In this document: positions 55,726-64,000 of the stretch, one piece after another | Numbering within the stretch: position 1 is the first letter of the stretch | Layout: each line of letters opens with the position of its first letter | NCBI RefSeq assembly: GCF_007830235.1 | Contig: NZ_VLKI01000013.1 | Location: forward strand, 1-64,000 | Length of the DNA stretch: 64,000 bases | Direction: 5' to 3' | DNA from: Cytobacillus oceanisediminis | GTDB lineage: Bacteria > Bacillota > Bacilli > Bacillales > Cytobacillaceae | The notes under the pieces: model-generated | The model's input: only the letters and a program-made list of their open reading frames with translations | What the model was told of the DNA's origin: nothing | Database searches by the model: none | Program-made: the position numbers and the translations under genes

Positions 55726-55950
55726 AAGGCTCTTTCTCATAAATTGTTGTTTTTGCTTTTGAATTCTGCCCGTTGATTTCCGCTACAGGCACTTGCTTTC
55801 CGCGGGGAGGAATGCGAGCCTCCTCGGCTTCGCCTGCGGGGTCTCCCACTTCCCTCTCCTCCCGCAGGAGTCAAGTGCCCTCAGCTCCAATCAACTCAGC
55901 AAATTAATCGGCGTTATTGAAAGGCAACAAACTTTATGAAAATAGCCTTT
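55726..55950. repeat. MITE-like GC-rich element (family R2), copy 5
   Basis: About 225 bp. AAGGCTCTTTCTCATAAA and TTTATGAAAATAGCCTTT are imperfect inverted ends. The core (GCTTTCCGCGGGGAGG, GGCTTCGCCTGCGGGGTCTC) is almost the same as copy 1 and lies in the same orientation. Confidence 0.8.
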
Positions 55951-55965
55951 CATAAAATAATTTTA

Positions 55966-57156
55966 TTAAAGACCAGCTTCTACGACTCTCCCCAGTCTCC
56001 GAATCCCCTCTGCTATTTCCTTTTCATCCTCATAACTGAAGGAAAGGCGAAGAAATTCCGTCCCATCTGCTTGATTCATGAAAAAGTATTTACCAGGAAT
56101 ATAAGATACCCCTTCCGCTAGCGCTGCTGCCAACATTTTTGATGTATCGACACCAGAAATTTTCATCCACACGAAGTAACCGCCTTCTGGCACATACCAG
56201 GAAGCTGATTCAGGCAGGTACTGTTCAAGTGCCGAGAGTAGAACGGCACATTTGCCCCGGTATGTGTCTCTCAAGGTTAAGAGCTTTGCCTCAAAATCGG
56301 TGTTTGCTAAATATACAGCCATGGTTGCTTGAGCAAACGGATGGTTCAGATCTTTTTTAAACCAGGCGGATGCATGAATGATTTCCCTTGCTCCTGCTAT
56401 CCATCCAATACGCATTCCTGGTGCCACTATCTTGGAAAATGAACCGATATGCAGAACTCTTGACATTTTATCCATCGCTTTCAGTGTTGGAAGATTCTTA
56501 TAAAATGATAATTCCCCATACGCATCATCCTCTACTATTAAGAAATTATAGCTGTCGGCCAGCTCCAATAGATGCTGCCTGCGCTCTGCAGTCATAGTCG
56601 TCCCTGTTGGATTTTGAAAAGTTGGTATAGTATATAGAAAACGCGGCTGAGCTAGCCCATTGCGCTTCCTTTCGGCTAAAATCTCTTCCAAAACATCAGT
56701 TTGAAGTCCATGCTTATCTACAGGAATACTGATCAGATGTTTCGTATAATTTTGAAAAATTTCTAAAGCTTCCATATAGGTGGGAGACTCTACTGCCACG
56801 ATTGACTCCTCATCCAGGATAATGCGGGCAATTAAATCGATCGCCTGACAAGCGCCAGAGGTTATTAAAAGCTCTTCTTCAGAAACAGAGATACCTCGCT
56901 CTTCCAATCTTTTTTTGATCTGTTCCTTTAGTTTTAAAATGTTTGGACTTCCAATATAATGGAGCGGTAAATCACGTTCCTCTTCTAATAGACTGGCAAC
57001 AGCTGCCTTTAGCTCCTTATCCGGAACAAGGGCAGGTGCTGGATAGCCGCAATGGAGACGAATACAATCTTCAGGAAGCTCTGGAATCCACTCCCCAGGC
57101 GGAATATTTTTTAGAGCTGCTTTGATGTTTTCAGGAAAAAAAGATGCAACATTCAT
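55966..57156 (-). CDS. PLP-dependent aminotransferase (class I/II, MocR-like)
   Basis: 396 residues of an aminotransferase fold-type I. LITSGACQAIDLIARIIL binds PLP, IPTFQNPTGTTMT and IVEDDAYGELSFY carry substrate and PLP residues, and GSFSKIVAPGMRIGW has the PLP-binding Lys (SFSK). The related 2-aminoadipate/valine-type transaminases and the C-terminal half of MocR regulators share this form; there is no HTH here. Substrate is unknown. ATG 57156 has AAAGGTG upstream. Confidence 0.88.
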   Translation of the reverse strand: MNVASFFPENIKAALKNIPPGEWIPELPEDCIRLHCGYPAPALVPDKELKAAVASLLEEERDLPLHYIGSPNILKLKEQIKKRLEERGISVSEEELLITSGACQAIDLIARIILDEESIVAVESPTYMEALEIFQNYTKHLISIPVDKHGLQTDVLEEILAERKRNGLAQPRFLYTIPTFQNPTGTTMTAERRQHLLELADSYNFLIVEDDAYGELSFYKNLPTLKAMDKMSRVLHIGSFSKIVAPGMRIGWIAGAREIIHASAWFKKDLNHPFAQATMAVYLANTDFEAKLLTLRDTYRGKCAVLLSALEQYLPESASWYVPEGGYFVWMKISGVDTSKMLAAALAEGVSYIPGKYFFMNQADGTEFLRLSFSYEDEKEIAEGIRRLGRVVEAGL

Positions 57157-57373
57157 TTCTATCTACACCTTTCTATTACATTGCACTAGTTTACTATTGA
57201 TTATAAACTTCTTACCTGAGATGCTCCACCACTCCCTTAACGAAGTTTTTAAATATACAAAGGATTAATTAAGGCTAAATGTTGACACATCATAATATAA
57301 AGATAATTATTGAATGGGTGAAAACTTTTAAATATATTACAGGGTGGTCCATCCTATACTTCATCTAAAAAAC

Positions 57374-57413
57374 CCCAATGTCTCAGTGATATAAATGAGG
57401 CATTGGGATTTTA
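57374..57413 (-). terminator. Terminator downstream of the ADH fragment
   Basis: CCCAATGtCTCA and TGAGgCATTGGG form the stem, and on the minus strand GGGGTTTTTTAG follows. The rest of 57157-57528 holds no supported gene; a tiny frame (MKRRAKSLFHDCE) is too short to call. Confidence 0.65.
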
Positions 57414-57528
57414 TTCTGCAGCAATCTGGCTCTAAAATGAAAAGGAGGGCTAAATCCTTGTTCCACGATTGTGAGTAGTTGCTGTAGACATCCGATTTTA
57501 AACTCAATCACACGTTCATAACAAAATA

Positions 57529-58018
57529 TTAAATAGTTATAACAACATCTCCCTTTTTTTGTCCTGATTCAACATACCTGTGTGCCTCGGCAGTCTGATC
57601 AAAGGGAAAGGATCTATCTATGACCGATTTAATCTTCCGCTTCTCAATAAGCTCCTTGAGGAAAATTAAATCTTCAGGCTTTTCCTGAGACAACGCACAG
57701 ACCACTTTCTTACTGCTGAACATCGAAGTCCATAGCATTTGATAAAGCTGTTTTATCTTAAAGCTGGCTAAAAGATATTGTCCATTTTGCTTTAGAGAGT
57801 CTTTACAACCTGAAAACGAACTTTTTCCTAATATGTCAAAAATAAGATCGTACGTTTCACCGTTCGTGGAAAAATCCTCTTTTGTGTAATCAATGACCTT
57901 ATCAGCACCCAGAGATTTCACAAATTCTAATCTCAAGGTACTGCATACGCCGGTAACTTCTGCGCCAAAGTATTTGGCAATCTGTACCGCCGCTGAACCT
58001 ATCCTGCCTGATGCACCA
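57529..58018 (-). pseudogene. C-terminal fragment of a zinc-type alcohol dehydrogenase/quinone oxidoreductase
   Basis: The fragment begins within the Rossmann loop ([20 protein letters not shown]) and runs to the end: [30 protein letters not shown] and [17 protein letters not shown]. This is the second half of an MDR-family NADP-dependent reductase. The first 150 residues or so with the catalytic domain are missing. The breakpoint at about 58013-58018 joins it tail-to-head with a DinB fragment on the plus strand. Confidence 0.75.
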
Positions 58019-58171
58019 TTTGAACGATTCAATGAAAAGCTGGAAAAACCATTTTTGGGACTTGAATCCTTTGGAGAAATAGCCGGATTTGCGCTGTTTC
58101 ATGAAGCAAACCATTTGGGACATATTCAAGCGATGGAACGGGTAATTAATCATACAGGAGTAAAGAACTAA
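58013..58171 (+). pseudogene. C-terminal fragment of a DinB-family protein (plus strand)
   Basis: 53 codons ending at TAA 58171: [20 protein letters not shown], then [20 protein letters not shown]. The H-E-A-N-H-L-G-H pattern is the third metal-His helix of DinB/YfiT proteins. No start is left. It is divergent from the ADH fragment and shares its breakpoint. Confidence 0.65.
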
Positions 58172-58215
58172 AAAAGGAAAGATCATTTTAATTTCAGTCT
58201 TAAAAGTTAGAAAGG

Positions 58216-58248
58216 ATGCCCAAAGGTATGAAGTGCATACCTTTGGGC
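58216..58248. terminator. Hairpin between DinB fragments
   Basis: TGCCCAAAGGTATG and CATACCTTTGGGCA form a 14-bp stem. T-runs are weak. Confidence 0.5.
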
Positions 58249-58267
58249 AATCCTTTCCTATATAAAT

Positions 58268-58432
58268 CTAATCTCTCGTCCCCAGCACATCAGTATTTGG
58301 GGGTTCATACCCTAACTGACGGGACATCGCCATAATCTGTCCTTTGTGATGGTATTCGTGAGTGACAGTATGCATGAACAGTTTTTGAGGAGTCAGTGAA
58401 ATCGCCTCAGTAGATTTTCTCCAAAAGAATTG
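58268..58432 (-). pseudogene. C-terminal fragment of a second DinB-family protein
   Basis: Minus strand ending TAG 58268: STEAISLTPQKLFMHTVTHE, then YHHKGQIMAMSRQLGYEPPN. The H-E-Y-H-H-K-G-Q motif is the DinB metal-His helix and DVLGTRD a typical end. It abuts the next DinB pseudogene without a start. Confidence 0.65.
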
Positions 58433-58441
58433 GTTGCACGA

Positions 58442-58882
58442 TTAAATGATCTTTCCAATATGATAAGTGTTATGTGTGCAAAAGTTTGATAAAGCCCACT
58501 ACCATAGGCATCTGCAGGAAAATGTGGGATTCGTTCATGCAGTTTTGATTCCGTGGCAGCCTGAACCTCTTGTTGCCAATCAGCTAATCCCTCCTCTAAT
58601 CGTAAGTTCTTGCCAGTTCATTTCGGTAAAATCTTCAGCAGAAAACGTCGTTGGATTTTCTACAGGAGGACTCACTACCTCTTCTCTAAAACGTTTCAGC
58701 CACCGCTCATTATAGAAGTGAAGATGCTTTACGATCTCACCAATGGAATGAGATCCTTCATTTTGCTTCCACAATACATCCTCTAAACTCAGTCCCTTCA
58801 ATGCCGTACTTTATGGTTGAATCCAGCTATCCTCGTTACGGCATACTGCCAATTGATCTAAGATAAACTCTTTTTTACTCAT
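58442..58882 (-). pseudogene. DinB-family protein, broken by a stop and frameshifts
   Basis: ATG 58882 starts MSKKEFILDQLAVCRNEDSW, but an in-frame TAA follows after codon 23. Beyond it, KGLSLEDVLWKQNEGSHSIG, EIVKHLHFYNERWLKRFREE, and ENPTTFSAEDFTEMNWQELT continue. A frameshift then gives GLADWQQEVQAATESKLHER, and a second gives NTYHIGKII at TAA 58442. The first His region HSIGEIVKHL and the last HIGKII are the DinB metal helices. At least three disabling changes are present. Confidence 0.75.
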
Positions 58883-59115
58883 TAACACGTACCCTTCTAC
58901 AATTAATTATGTTTCTCACCATAGTAAACTTAGATGTGCGAAAATCTAAATAAAACTTTCCCATCATTATCACCCCCTTTCATTTTTAAATGCCACATCA
59001 CTTCTTGAACTAATATCATTAACAAAAAAAATGACCCTTCAAATGGAAGGATCGGAATGTTCAAAACAGCTGAATAATTTGAAATTTTTTCCAAACTTTT
59101 AGTAGATCTAAATTT

Positions 59116-59760
59116 TTAGTTCCCCCCCCATTTGTTATTAAAAATAAGGTGTTCTAATGTTTGTCTTTTTTCCCAGTTGACCAATTCTAAAATAGGTTGT
59201 TTGGGGTATTCATCAGTGTAACCAATCGAAATAATAGCAATAGGATCAATATGAAGGGGTATTTCTAAAATATCTCGAATATCAGCCTTTTTATAGAAAC
59301 TAACCCATCCCATCGCCAATCCTTCAGCACAAGCTGCTAGCCACATGTTCTGAATTGCACAAGCTGTTGACATGATATCGGTTTCTGGAATTGAATTACG
59401 TCCTAGTACATGTGCCCCCCCTCTTGAAGGATCACATGTTACGCATATTGTTAAAGGAGCATCTTTTATCCCTTCAACTTTAAGGCTCAAAAATTTTTCT
59501 GCTCGATCATCATCTTCATAATGTATAGCAAGTGCTCTTCGTTCCTTATCTGCTGCCCAAGCCAATCGTTTTTTTAATTCATTAGACTCAATCAAAATAA
59601 AGTTCCAAGGTTGCATAAAACCAACTGATGGTGCATAGTGAGCAGCTTCTAAAATGCGACTTACTGCTTCCTTTGGTACTGGGTCAGGTAAAAAGTTTCG
59701 AATATCTCTTCTAGTGGATATGACTTTATAAATTGCTTCTCTTTCTTCATTAGAAAACAG
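59116..59760 (-). CDS. bluB: 5,6-dimethylbenzimidazole synthase, with apparent CTG start
   Basis: 214 residues. BluB converts FMNH2 to dimethylbenzimidazole, the lower ligand of cobalamin. STRRDIRNFLPDPVPKEAVS and LEAAHYAPSVGFMQPWNFIL form the N-terminal flavin-binding part; IMSTACAIQNMWLAACAEGL and GWVSFYKKADIRDILEIPLH fit BluB rather than plain nitroreductases. The frame MFSNEEREAIY-like start opens at CTG 59760 with GGAGGTG exactly 7 nt upstream; the next in-frame ATG (59616) would drop 48 conserved residues. It is downstream of cobT by about 227 bp. Both serve lower-ligand attachment. Confidence 0.82.
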   Translation of the reverse strand: MFSNEEREAIYKVISTRRDIRNFLPDPVPKEAVSRILEAAHYAPSVGFMQPWNFILIESNELKKRLAWAADKERRALAIHYEDDDRAEKFLSLKVEGIKDAPLTICVTCDPSRGGAHVLGRNSIPETDIMSTACAIQNMWLAACAEGLAMGWVSFYKKADIRDILEIPLHIDPIAIISIGYTDEYPKQPILELVNWEKRQTLEHLIFNNKWGGN

Positions 59761-59899
59761 GGAAAAACACCTCCGATTTACTTGTACAAGTTTACTAGTT
59801 CTTTATTTTAGACAACATCTGAATTTTAAGGGGTAAGAACAATTTATAAACAAGTATTACTGCATATGCAAGCCATCTTTCAGCATAAACTAAAAGGGC

Positions 59900-59919
59900 T
59901 GTGAAACCCTTGTTTCACA
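59900..59919 (-). terminator. Hairpin between cobT and bluB
   Basis: TGTGAAAC and GTTTCACA pair around CCTT/AAGG; on the minus strand CCCTTTTAG follows. A weak terminator or a spacer hairpin. Confidence 0.4.
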
Positions 59920-59987
59920 CGAATGAGCAAATTCGTTCTAACAACAATAATTCTTACAGAGCCAAAAAATAATAAAATCTTTTGTTT

Positions 59988-61019
59988 CTAATTGGATATT
60001 CCTGCTGATGTAAAAGTTGCCATCTCTTTTAGCATCAGAGTAGCTGATTGTAATAAAGGAAAAGCAACTGCAGCCCCACTTCCTTCTCCTAGTCTCATTC
60101 CTAAATCAAGTAGTGGTTTTTTTCCTAACAGTTCAATAGCTATATGATGACCAGGCTCAACTGAACGGTGTCCGATAAACATATAATCAGTAACCTGACT
60201 TGATATCATTTTTGCCACCAATGCGGCTGTGGTAGATATAAAACCATCAACCAGTATGGGGGTTCGGTTACTAGCTGCTGCAAGCATTGCACCAGCCATT
60301 CCAGCAATCTCCAGCCCGCCGACTTTTGATAAAATATCAACGGGATCTTCAACATTTGGTTTTCTTTCATAGATAGCTTTTTTAATAATCTGTTGTTTGT
60401 GTATTATTTTCTCTGATTTAATTCCTGTTCCCCTTCCGACGAGTTTCTCGACACTCTCCCCGCTAATAACAGCTAATATTGCACTGCTAGTTGTCGTATT
60501 TCCAATTCCCATTTCACCAAGTATAAGACAATTAATACCGTCATTAATCATTTTCTGTCCTTGTTCATATCCAATTTGAATCGCTTTGATTGCTTCATAA
60601 ATCGACATAGCATTTTCTTTATAAAAATTTGCAGTTCCATAACGTACCTTTTGACAGATTAACTTATCTTGTTCAATATCAGCAGACACCCCGATATCCA
60701 CAACTTTTAACGAAGCGCCTATATACTTGCTAAATACATTAATAGCAGCCCCTCCATTTAAAAAATTTTCAACCATCTGTTTCGTTACTTCTTGAGGAAA
60801 AGCAGAAATCCCCTCAGCAGTCACACCATGATCCGCCGCGAATACAAGGACTCCAGGTCGTGCAACCTCTGGAAATGGATCACTTGTCATTTTTGCAAGT
60901 TCAATCACTAATTCTTCTAACCTTCCAAGACTCCCTGGTGGCTTCGTTAATGAATCTACGTAGTTTTTTACAATGGCTCCCATTTCATCATTAAGCATCG
61001 GTATAGATATAGTTGGCAT
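59988..61019 (-). CDS. cobT: Nicotinate-nucleotide:dimethylbenzimidazole phosphoribosyltransferase
   Basis: 343 residues. CobT makes alpha-ribazole-phosphate from DMB and nicotinate mononucleotide. SLTKPPGSLGRLEELVIELA, FAADHGVTAEGISAFPQEVT, LGEMGIGNTTTSSAIL and the catalytic Glu in LGMRLGEGSGAAVAFPLL are all present. ATG 61019 (GGGG about 7 nt upstream) matches family starts (MPTISIPMLND); an open frame runs up to 61118. A cobalamin riboswitch and terminator lie directly upstream, so cobalamin shuts it down. Confidence 0.92.
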   Translation of the reverse strand: MPTISIPMLNDEMGAIVKNYVDSLTKPPGSLGRLEELVIELAKMTSDPFPEVARPGVLVFAADHGVTAEGISAFPQEVTKQMVENFLNGGAAINVFSKYIGASLKVVDIGVSADIEQDKLICQKVRYGTANFYKENAMSIYEAIKAIQIGYEQGQKMINDGINCLILGEMGIGNTTTSSAILAVISGESVEKLVGRGTGIKSEKIIHKQQIIKKAIYERKPNVEDPVDILSKVGGLEIAGMAGAMLAAASNRTPILVDGFISTTAALVAKMISSQVTDYMFIGHRSVEPGHHIAIELLGKKPLLDLGMRLGEGSGAAVAFPLLQSATLMLKEMATFTSAGISN

Positions 61020-61074
61020 TACTTTCCCCACAGCTTCATTGTCCTTTCTCATGTGAAAATTGTTTATTGTACAC

Positions 61075-61106
61075 GAAAAAACCTTAACTTTAGAAGTTAA
61101 GGTTTT
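61075..61106 (-). terminator. Riboswitch expression-platform terminator
   Basis: On the minus strand AACCTTAACTT and AAGTTAAGGTT form a stem around CTA, followed by TTTTCG. It lies 95 nt after the cobalamin aptamer and 56 nt before cobT, where a regulatory terminator is expected. Confidence 0.8.
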
Positions 61107-61200
61107 AGATATGCACAATTATAGAATTAAAGCAATCTCTAAAAATGTGTATATACAAAATCCTTTCCTTCCCACCGAAGAATTCGGAAATTCAATTTAA

Positions 61201-61320
61201 AAGCAGGTCTCCTGGCTTACGCTTTATATTTCGGGGACTTCAGCGTTTACAGTAGCGGGGGCTGCATCGGATTTTCACCGGTTTCCCTATTATCCCTTAA
61301 CATTTTAATCAAGGGCACTT
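61201..61320 (-). ncRNA. Cobalamin riboswitch
   Basis: On the minus strand the aptamer core reads GGTGAAAATCCGATGCAGCC, then CCCGCTACTGTAA, and ends AAGCCAGGAGACCTGC. These are the standard conserved strings of the B12 aptamer, in the right order and spacing. It precedes an intrinsic terminator and cobT-bluB. Confidence 0.95.
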
Positions 61321-61517
61321 TTAAATTTCTATTTAATTTAGATCATTAAACTTTAATAAAAAACAATTAGGAAGATAATTGTAACAATGTCTCTATAATA
61401 TCAAAAAAATTTAATAGATACTATAAGTATTAATTTAATGATGTACATCAAATCGGTAATTTAATGCACCTAAACCTAATGAAACGTACAATGTGAGTAA
61501 ATTTTGAAGCTCAAGCA

Positions 61518-62855
61518 CTAATACAGAGTTTGCTTTTGTGTCCCATCTGTTTTTATTCGATAAACCATCTTTTCTGTTCTTGTGTAGTAAATCCACTCAT
61601 TAAAAATGTTTATGTTCGTTACAAACTCTTCATTTAAAAATGTTTTATTAGTTCCATCAAGCTTCATTTTAAAGAGATCACCGCCAGGTACATCTACAGT
61701 GGTATAGTATATCCAACCATTGGACACATTGAAAGTTGAAGTAGGAACATCACTTAATTTGATTTTGTTTGATCCATCCAAAGTCATCTTATAAATTCTA
61801 TTTTCATCTGCTGGATTTCTGAAATAAATCCAATAGCCATGTATTTGAATATTGTAGGCACTTGTATCATTTAGTTTTGTTCTTTCCGTTCCGTCAATTT
61901 TTACTTTGTATGGTTTTTGGCCATCTGATACATTTTGGTAATAAATCCAATTACCGATTAGGTTAATAGCGGAGGATTGATCTTCATTTAATTTTATCCT
62001 TCCTGTTCCATCTACGTTTAATCTATATAATTTAGCACCGTCCGACTGATTTGCATAGTAAATCCAATTACCTGCAACCAAAATATCGGTAGAACCATCA
62101 TCCGTTAATTTTGTCCTTTCTGTACCATCAATTTTTATTTTGTATATCTTCCCATTATCCCTGCCATTTCGATAATAAACCCATCCATTTAAAACATTAA
62201 TATAGGTTGGATCATCATTGGCCATTAACGGTGTATCCATTGTCAAATCTGTTTTAATTTTAGATAATGTTCCGTACAATGCTGTACCTTGCCGTTTATT
62301 ATAATAAAGCCATTCATTTTCTTTACCAACAATGCCACTGTTCAATATATTACCTGCTGTATTCCCCATCCCCTCCATAGACAAATCTTCAGTAAGTGAT
62401 AGTAAATATTGATTCTCCTGGGTTAGGACATTGACTCTATTTTTCAATTCATCATAATCAGAAGTAACCCTAATTACCTGATTTGTGGCATCCCATACTA
62501 CCTTGGCTCCTACCCGGCTAAACTCAGCAATTGGAACGTAAATATATGGATAGGTTGCGCCTTCAGGTTGAAAATTTAATACTGGATACAACCCAGTATT
62601 AATATCTACTTCATTAACCAAAATGGGTCTATCTGCAGTGTAGGCTGTAACAGGTTTATATTGCAATTGTCGAACTACTATATCCTTTTTCGAAGTTTGA
62701 TTGGGAATTAAAAGCGATTGGCCAATATAGATGAACGGTCTTACAAGCTGATTTAGGGAGACAATGCTTTCCACAGTAGTATGGAATTTCTTTGCTATTA
62801 AATATAAATTATCACCTGGTTGGACAACATATTTAAAATCAGGATTTCTTTTCAC
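61518..62855 (-). CDS. LysM-domain protein with DUF5050 beta-propeller repeats
   Basis: 445 residues. LysM at 8-51 (YVVQPGDNLYLIAKKFHTTV) binds peptidoglycan or spore coat. At about 95-135 is a copper-amine-oxidase-like N-domain (YIYVPIAEFSRVGAKVVWDA). A short coiled region near 140-160 leads to six DUF5050-type repeats of about 46 residues (175-445), each with a WIYYxN...KIYKIKIDGTERTKL pattern. No signal peptide: the N-terminus is charged and short, so secretion may be by another route or the protein may be a spore-coat component. GTG 62855 has AAGGGTG upstream. Single gene. Confidence 0.85.
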   Translation of the reverse strand: MKRNPDFKYVVQPGDNLYLIAKKFHTTVESIVSLNQLVRPFIYIGQSLLIPNQTSKKDIVVRQLQYKPVTAYTADRPILVNEVDINTGLYPVLNFQPEGATYPYIYVPIAEFSRVGAKVVWDATNQVIRVTSDYDELKNRVNVLTQENQYLLSLTEDLSMEGMGNTAGNILNSGIVGKENEWLYYNKRQGTALYGTLSKIKTDLTMDTPLMANDDPTYINVLNGWVYYRNGRDNGKIYKIKIDGTERTKLTDDGSTDILVAGNWIYYANQSDGAKLYRLNVDGTGRIKLNEDQSSAINLIGNWIYYQNVSDGQKPYKVKIDGTERTKLNDTSAYNIQIHGYWIYFRNPADENRIYKMTLDGSNKIKLSDVPTSTFNVSNGWIYYTTVDVPGGDLFKMKLDGTNKTFLNEEFVTNINIFNEWIYYTRTEKMVYRIKTDGTQKQTLY

Positions 62856-63049
62856 TATGGCACCCTTCCTTTTTCAGACTACATTATTTATCTTATTAGC
62901 CTGTAAAAGAAAAGTGCCTAATTGATCCTTTAAAAAGTACCATAGTCAAAGTGAATTGCGTGATTTAACTAGGGGTAGTACCAGTAAAGCTGTCACCACC
63001 CTCAATAAGGAAATGTCAAGATTACAATAAGTTATTCATTTTAATACTT

Positions 63050-63096
63050 CAAACACGTATACCCCATCCTGTATTAGATGGGGGTATACATGTTTG
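63050..63096. terminator. Long hairpin between the LysM gene and mprF
   Basis: CAAACAcGTATACCCCATC pairs with GATGGGGGTATACaTGTTTG around CTGTATTA. The rest of 62856-63213 contains the leader of the LysM gene and no other feature I can support. Confidence 0.5.
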
Positions 63097-63145
63097 TTTA
63101 TAAAGGATACTTTAACGATAAAGTGGTTTAAAAATCTAAGTTTTA

Positions 63146-63171
63146 TTCCACAATCTGGCTCGATTGTGGAA
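63146..63171 (-). terminator. Hairpin downstream of mprF
   Basis: TTCCACAATC and GATTGTGGAA form a 10-bp stem around TGGCTC, with ATAAAAC after it on the minus strand. Confidence 0.6.
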
Positions 63172-63213
63172 GATCCTTAATTCTAATTAATTAAGTAATA
63201 GATTATGAGTTAT

Positions 63214-64000
63214 TTATCCCGCATTTTTAAACAAATACTTAATCTTATCAATTACATACTTTGGATGTGGCTGGCTGTTGATTAATAAAAGCAATTGAAT
63301 GACGGCAATTGGCAGGAAGGATTTTTTGTATGCTAAATACTTCAGTTCCCACGTGCAGGCAAATTTACTTTTAAATTCTTTCAGCCCTTTAAAGTTATAA
63401 AATGAATTTCCATGAAGATAGGCTAATCGTGCCAACTTTTCTTTTTTAAAAGAAAATGGACTATCCCCGACATGTGCAAGAGGCGACATTCCTAAGCTGC
63501 AGCGCTTATAGCCCCTTTCTTTTGCCCATTTAAAAATGTGAATAAATAAAACATCCATCGTTCCATGCGGGCTGTCGGAAAACTTCCTCACTCATTAAAT
63601 CAATGGTCATGGTCTTTTTATAATCGTTCGCCAGTGTCGCAAACGCTACGATATTTCCCTCTGGGTCCGAAACACAAGCAATCGGAAAACAAGAAACATA
63701 CTCCTCACTGAAAGATACAACAGAAAATCCCTTTTCCTTTTGTTCCCCCAGCCATGAATCCGAAATCACTCTAAGCTCTGACAGCAAATCATTGGAATAA
63801 GGAGGATGAATCACATTAAAGGTGTAAGAATTACGGTTGAATTTATTAAGCCTCGTCCGCAGCCTTGCCCCCTGTTTTCCCTCAAGGGTAAATTTATCGA
63901 GACTGACAATCGCCTCCTCCCCTAATTTGAGGAACCGATAGCCTGTGTCATGGTAATAGTGCATGAATCGAGGGCTAATTTGATAAAAAACAGGTGTAAG
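63214..64000 (-). pseudogene. mprF: mprF-like lysyltransferase C-terminal domain, broken by a 4-bp duplication
   Basis: The frame entering at 64000 encodes a DUF2156 lysyl-phosphatidylglycerol synthase domain (YRFLKLGEEAIVSLDKFTLE, TRLNKFNRNSYTFNVIHPPY, VAFATLANDYKKTMTIDLM). At 63587-63594 the minus strand has TGAGTGAG; deleting one TGAG rejoins the frame to the second half, giving a run of the kind MRKFSDSPHGTMDVLF. That half continues AKERGYKRCSLGMSPLAHVG and LKEFKSKFACTWELKYLAYK to the stop at 63214. The N-terminal membrane part lies outside the window. This may be a true mutation, a phase-variable tract or an assembly error. Confidence 0.85.

Overview
The window is low-GC, densely coded DNA from a chromosome of the Bacillaceae (Bacillus sensu lato). 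Nearly every protein has its closest familiar relatives in that group: GlcU/Gdh, MhqO/MhqP, YdeI, SstT, GuaC, BluB/CobT, a CBO0543-family protein and MprF. Shine-Dalgarno sites are strong and purine-rich, GTG and TTG starts are common, and regulatory sites match Bacillus consensus sequences (Zur, MhqR, PhoP, a cobalamin riboswitch). The exact genus cannot be told from this sequence alone. There are no rRNA, tRNA, CRISPR or prophage genes.

Layout. 1-5.9 kb: an IS110 transposase fragment, a catalase, a YibE/F membrane pair and a winged-helix protein. 5.9-8.6 kb: a quiet stretch of small or broken genes. 8.4-14 kb: a quinone/electrophile-stress block (WrbA-type reductase, two DoxX proteins, two MhqO-like dioxygenases, a flavin reductase, a VOC protein) with MhqR-type operators and two decayed genes (mhqD and a wrbA-like copy). 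14-19 kb: glucose dehydrogenase with a glucose uptake protein, SstT, and an MFS exporter. 19.4-32.7 kb: one long co-directional locus that reads as N-acetylgalactosamine use. It holds a GntR regulator, ROK kinase, AgaS, mannose-family PTS IIB-IIC-IID-IIA, an AgaA/NagA deacetylase, a tagatose/fructose-bisphosphate aldolase, a PfkB kinase and a 1466-residue secreted GH31 enzyme with Fn3, F5/8-type, dockerin and cohesin modules. 33-38.8 kb: a second sugar module (ABC transporter without its ATPase, Gfo/Idh/MocA oxidoreductase, LacI regulator) with LacI-type palindromes. 39-46 kb: an SDR/TetR pair, a PhoX phosphatase under PHO boxes, a PD-(D/E)XK protein, a YdeI/OmpD-type protein and an NTF2-like protein. 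46.3-52.9 kb: a Nik/Opp-type ABC operon plus a MATE exporter behind a perfect Zur box. 53-59 kb: guaC, a YdeI-CDGSH protein, an aminotransferase, and a cluster of decayed ADH and DinB genes. 59-61.4 kb: cobT and bluB behind a cobalamin riboswitch. 61.5-64 kb: a LysM/DUF5050 protein and a frameshifted mprF end.

How it works together. The 19-33 kb locus can be read as a pathway. The secreted GH31 releases GalNAc, the PTS imports and phosphorylates it, AgaA deacetylates GalNAc-6-P, AgaS deaminates/isomerises to tagatose-6-P, the PfkB kinase makes the bisphosphate and the aldolase splits it. The ROK kinase and the neighbouring ABC transporter offer a non-PTS entry. The GH31 substrate is inferred from this context, not proven.

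Two dispersed repeat families run through the intergenic DNA: a MITE-like GC-rich element of about 225-250 bp (five copies) and a short stem-loop with a GCCTGTCCC/GGGACAGGC stem and a CACTAAC loop (seven copies). Gene remnants are unusually frequent. This suggests recent deletion and rearrangement.
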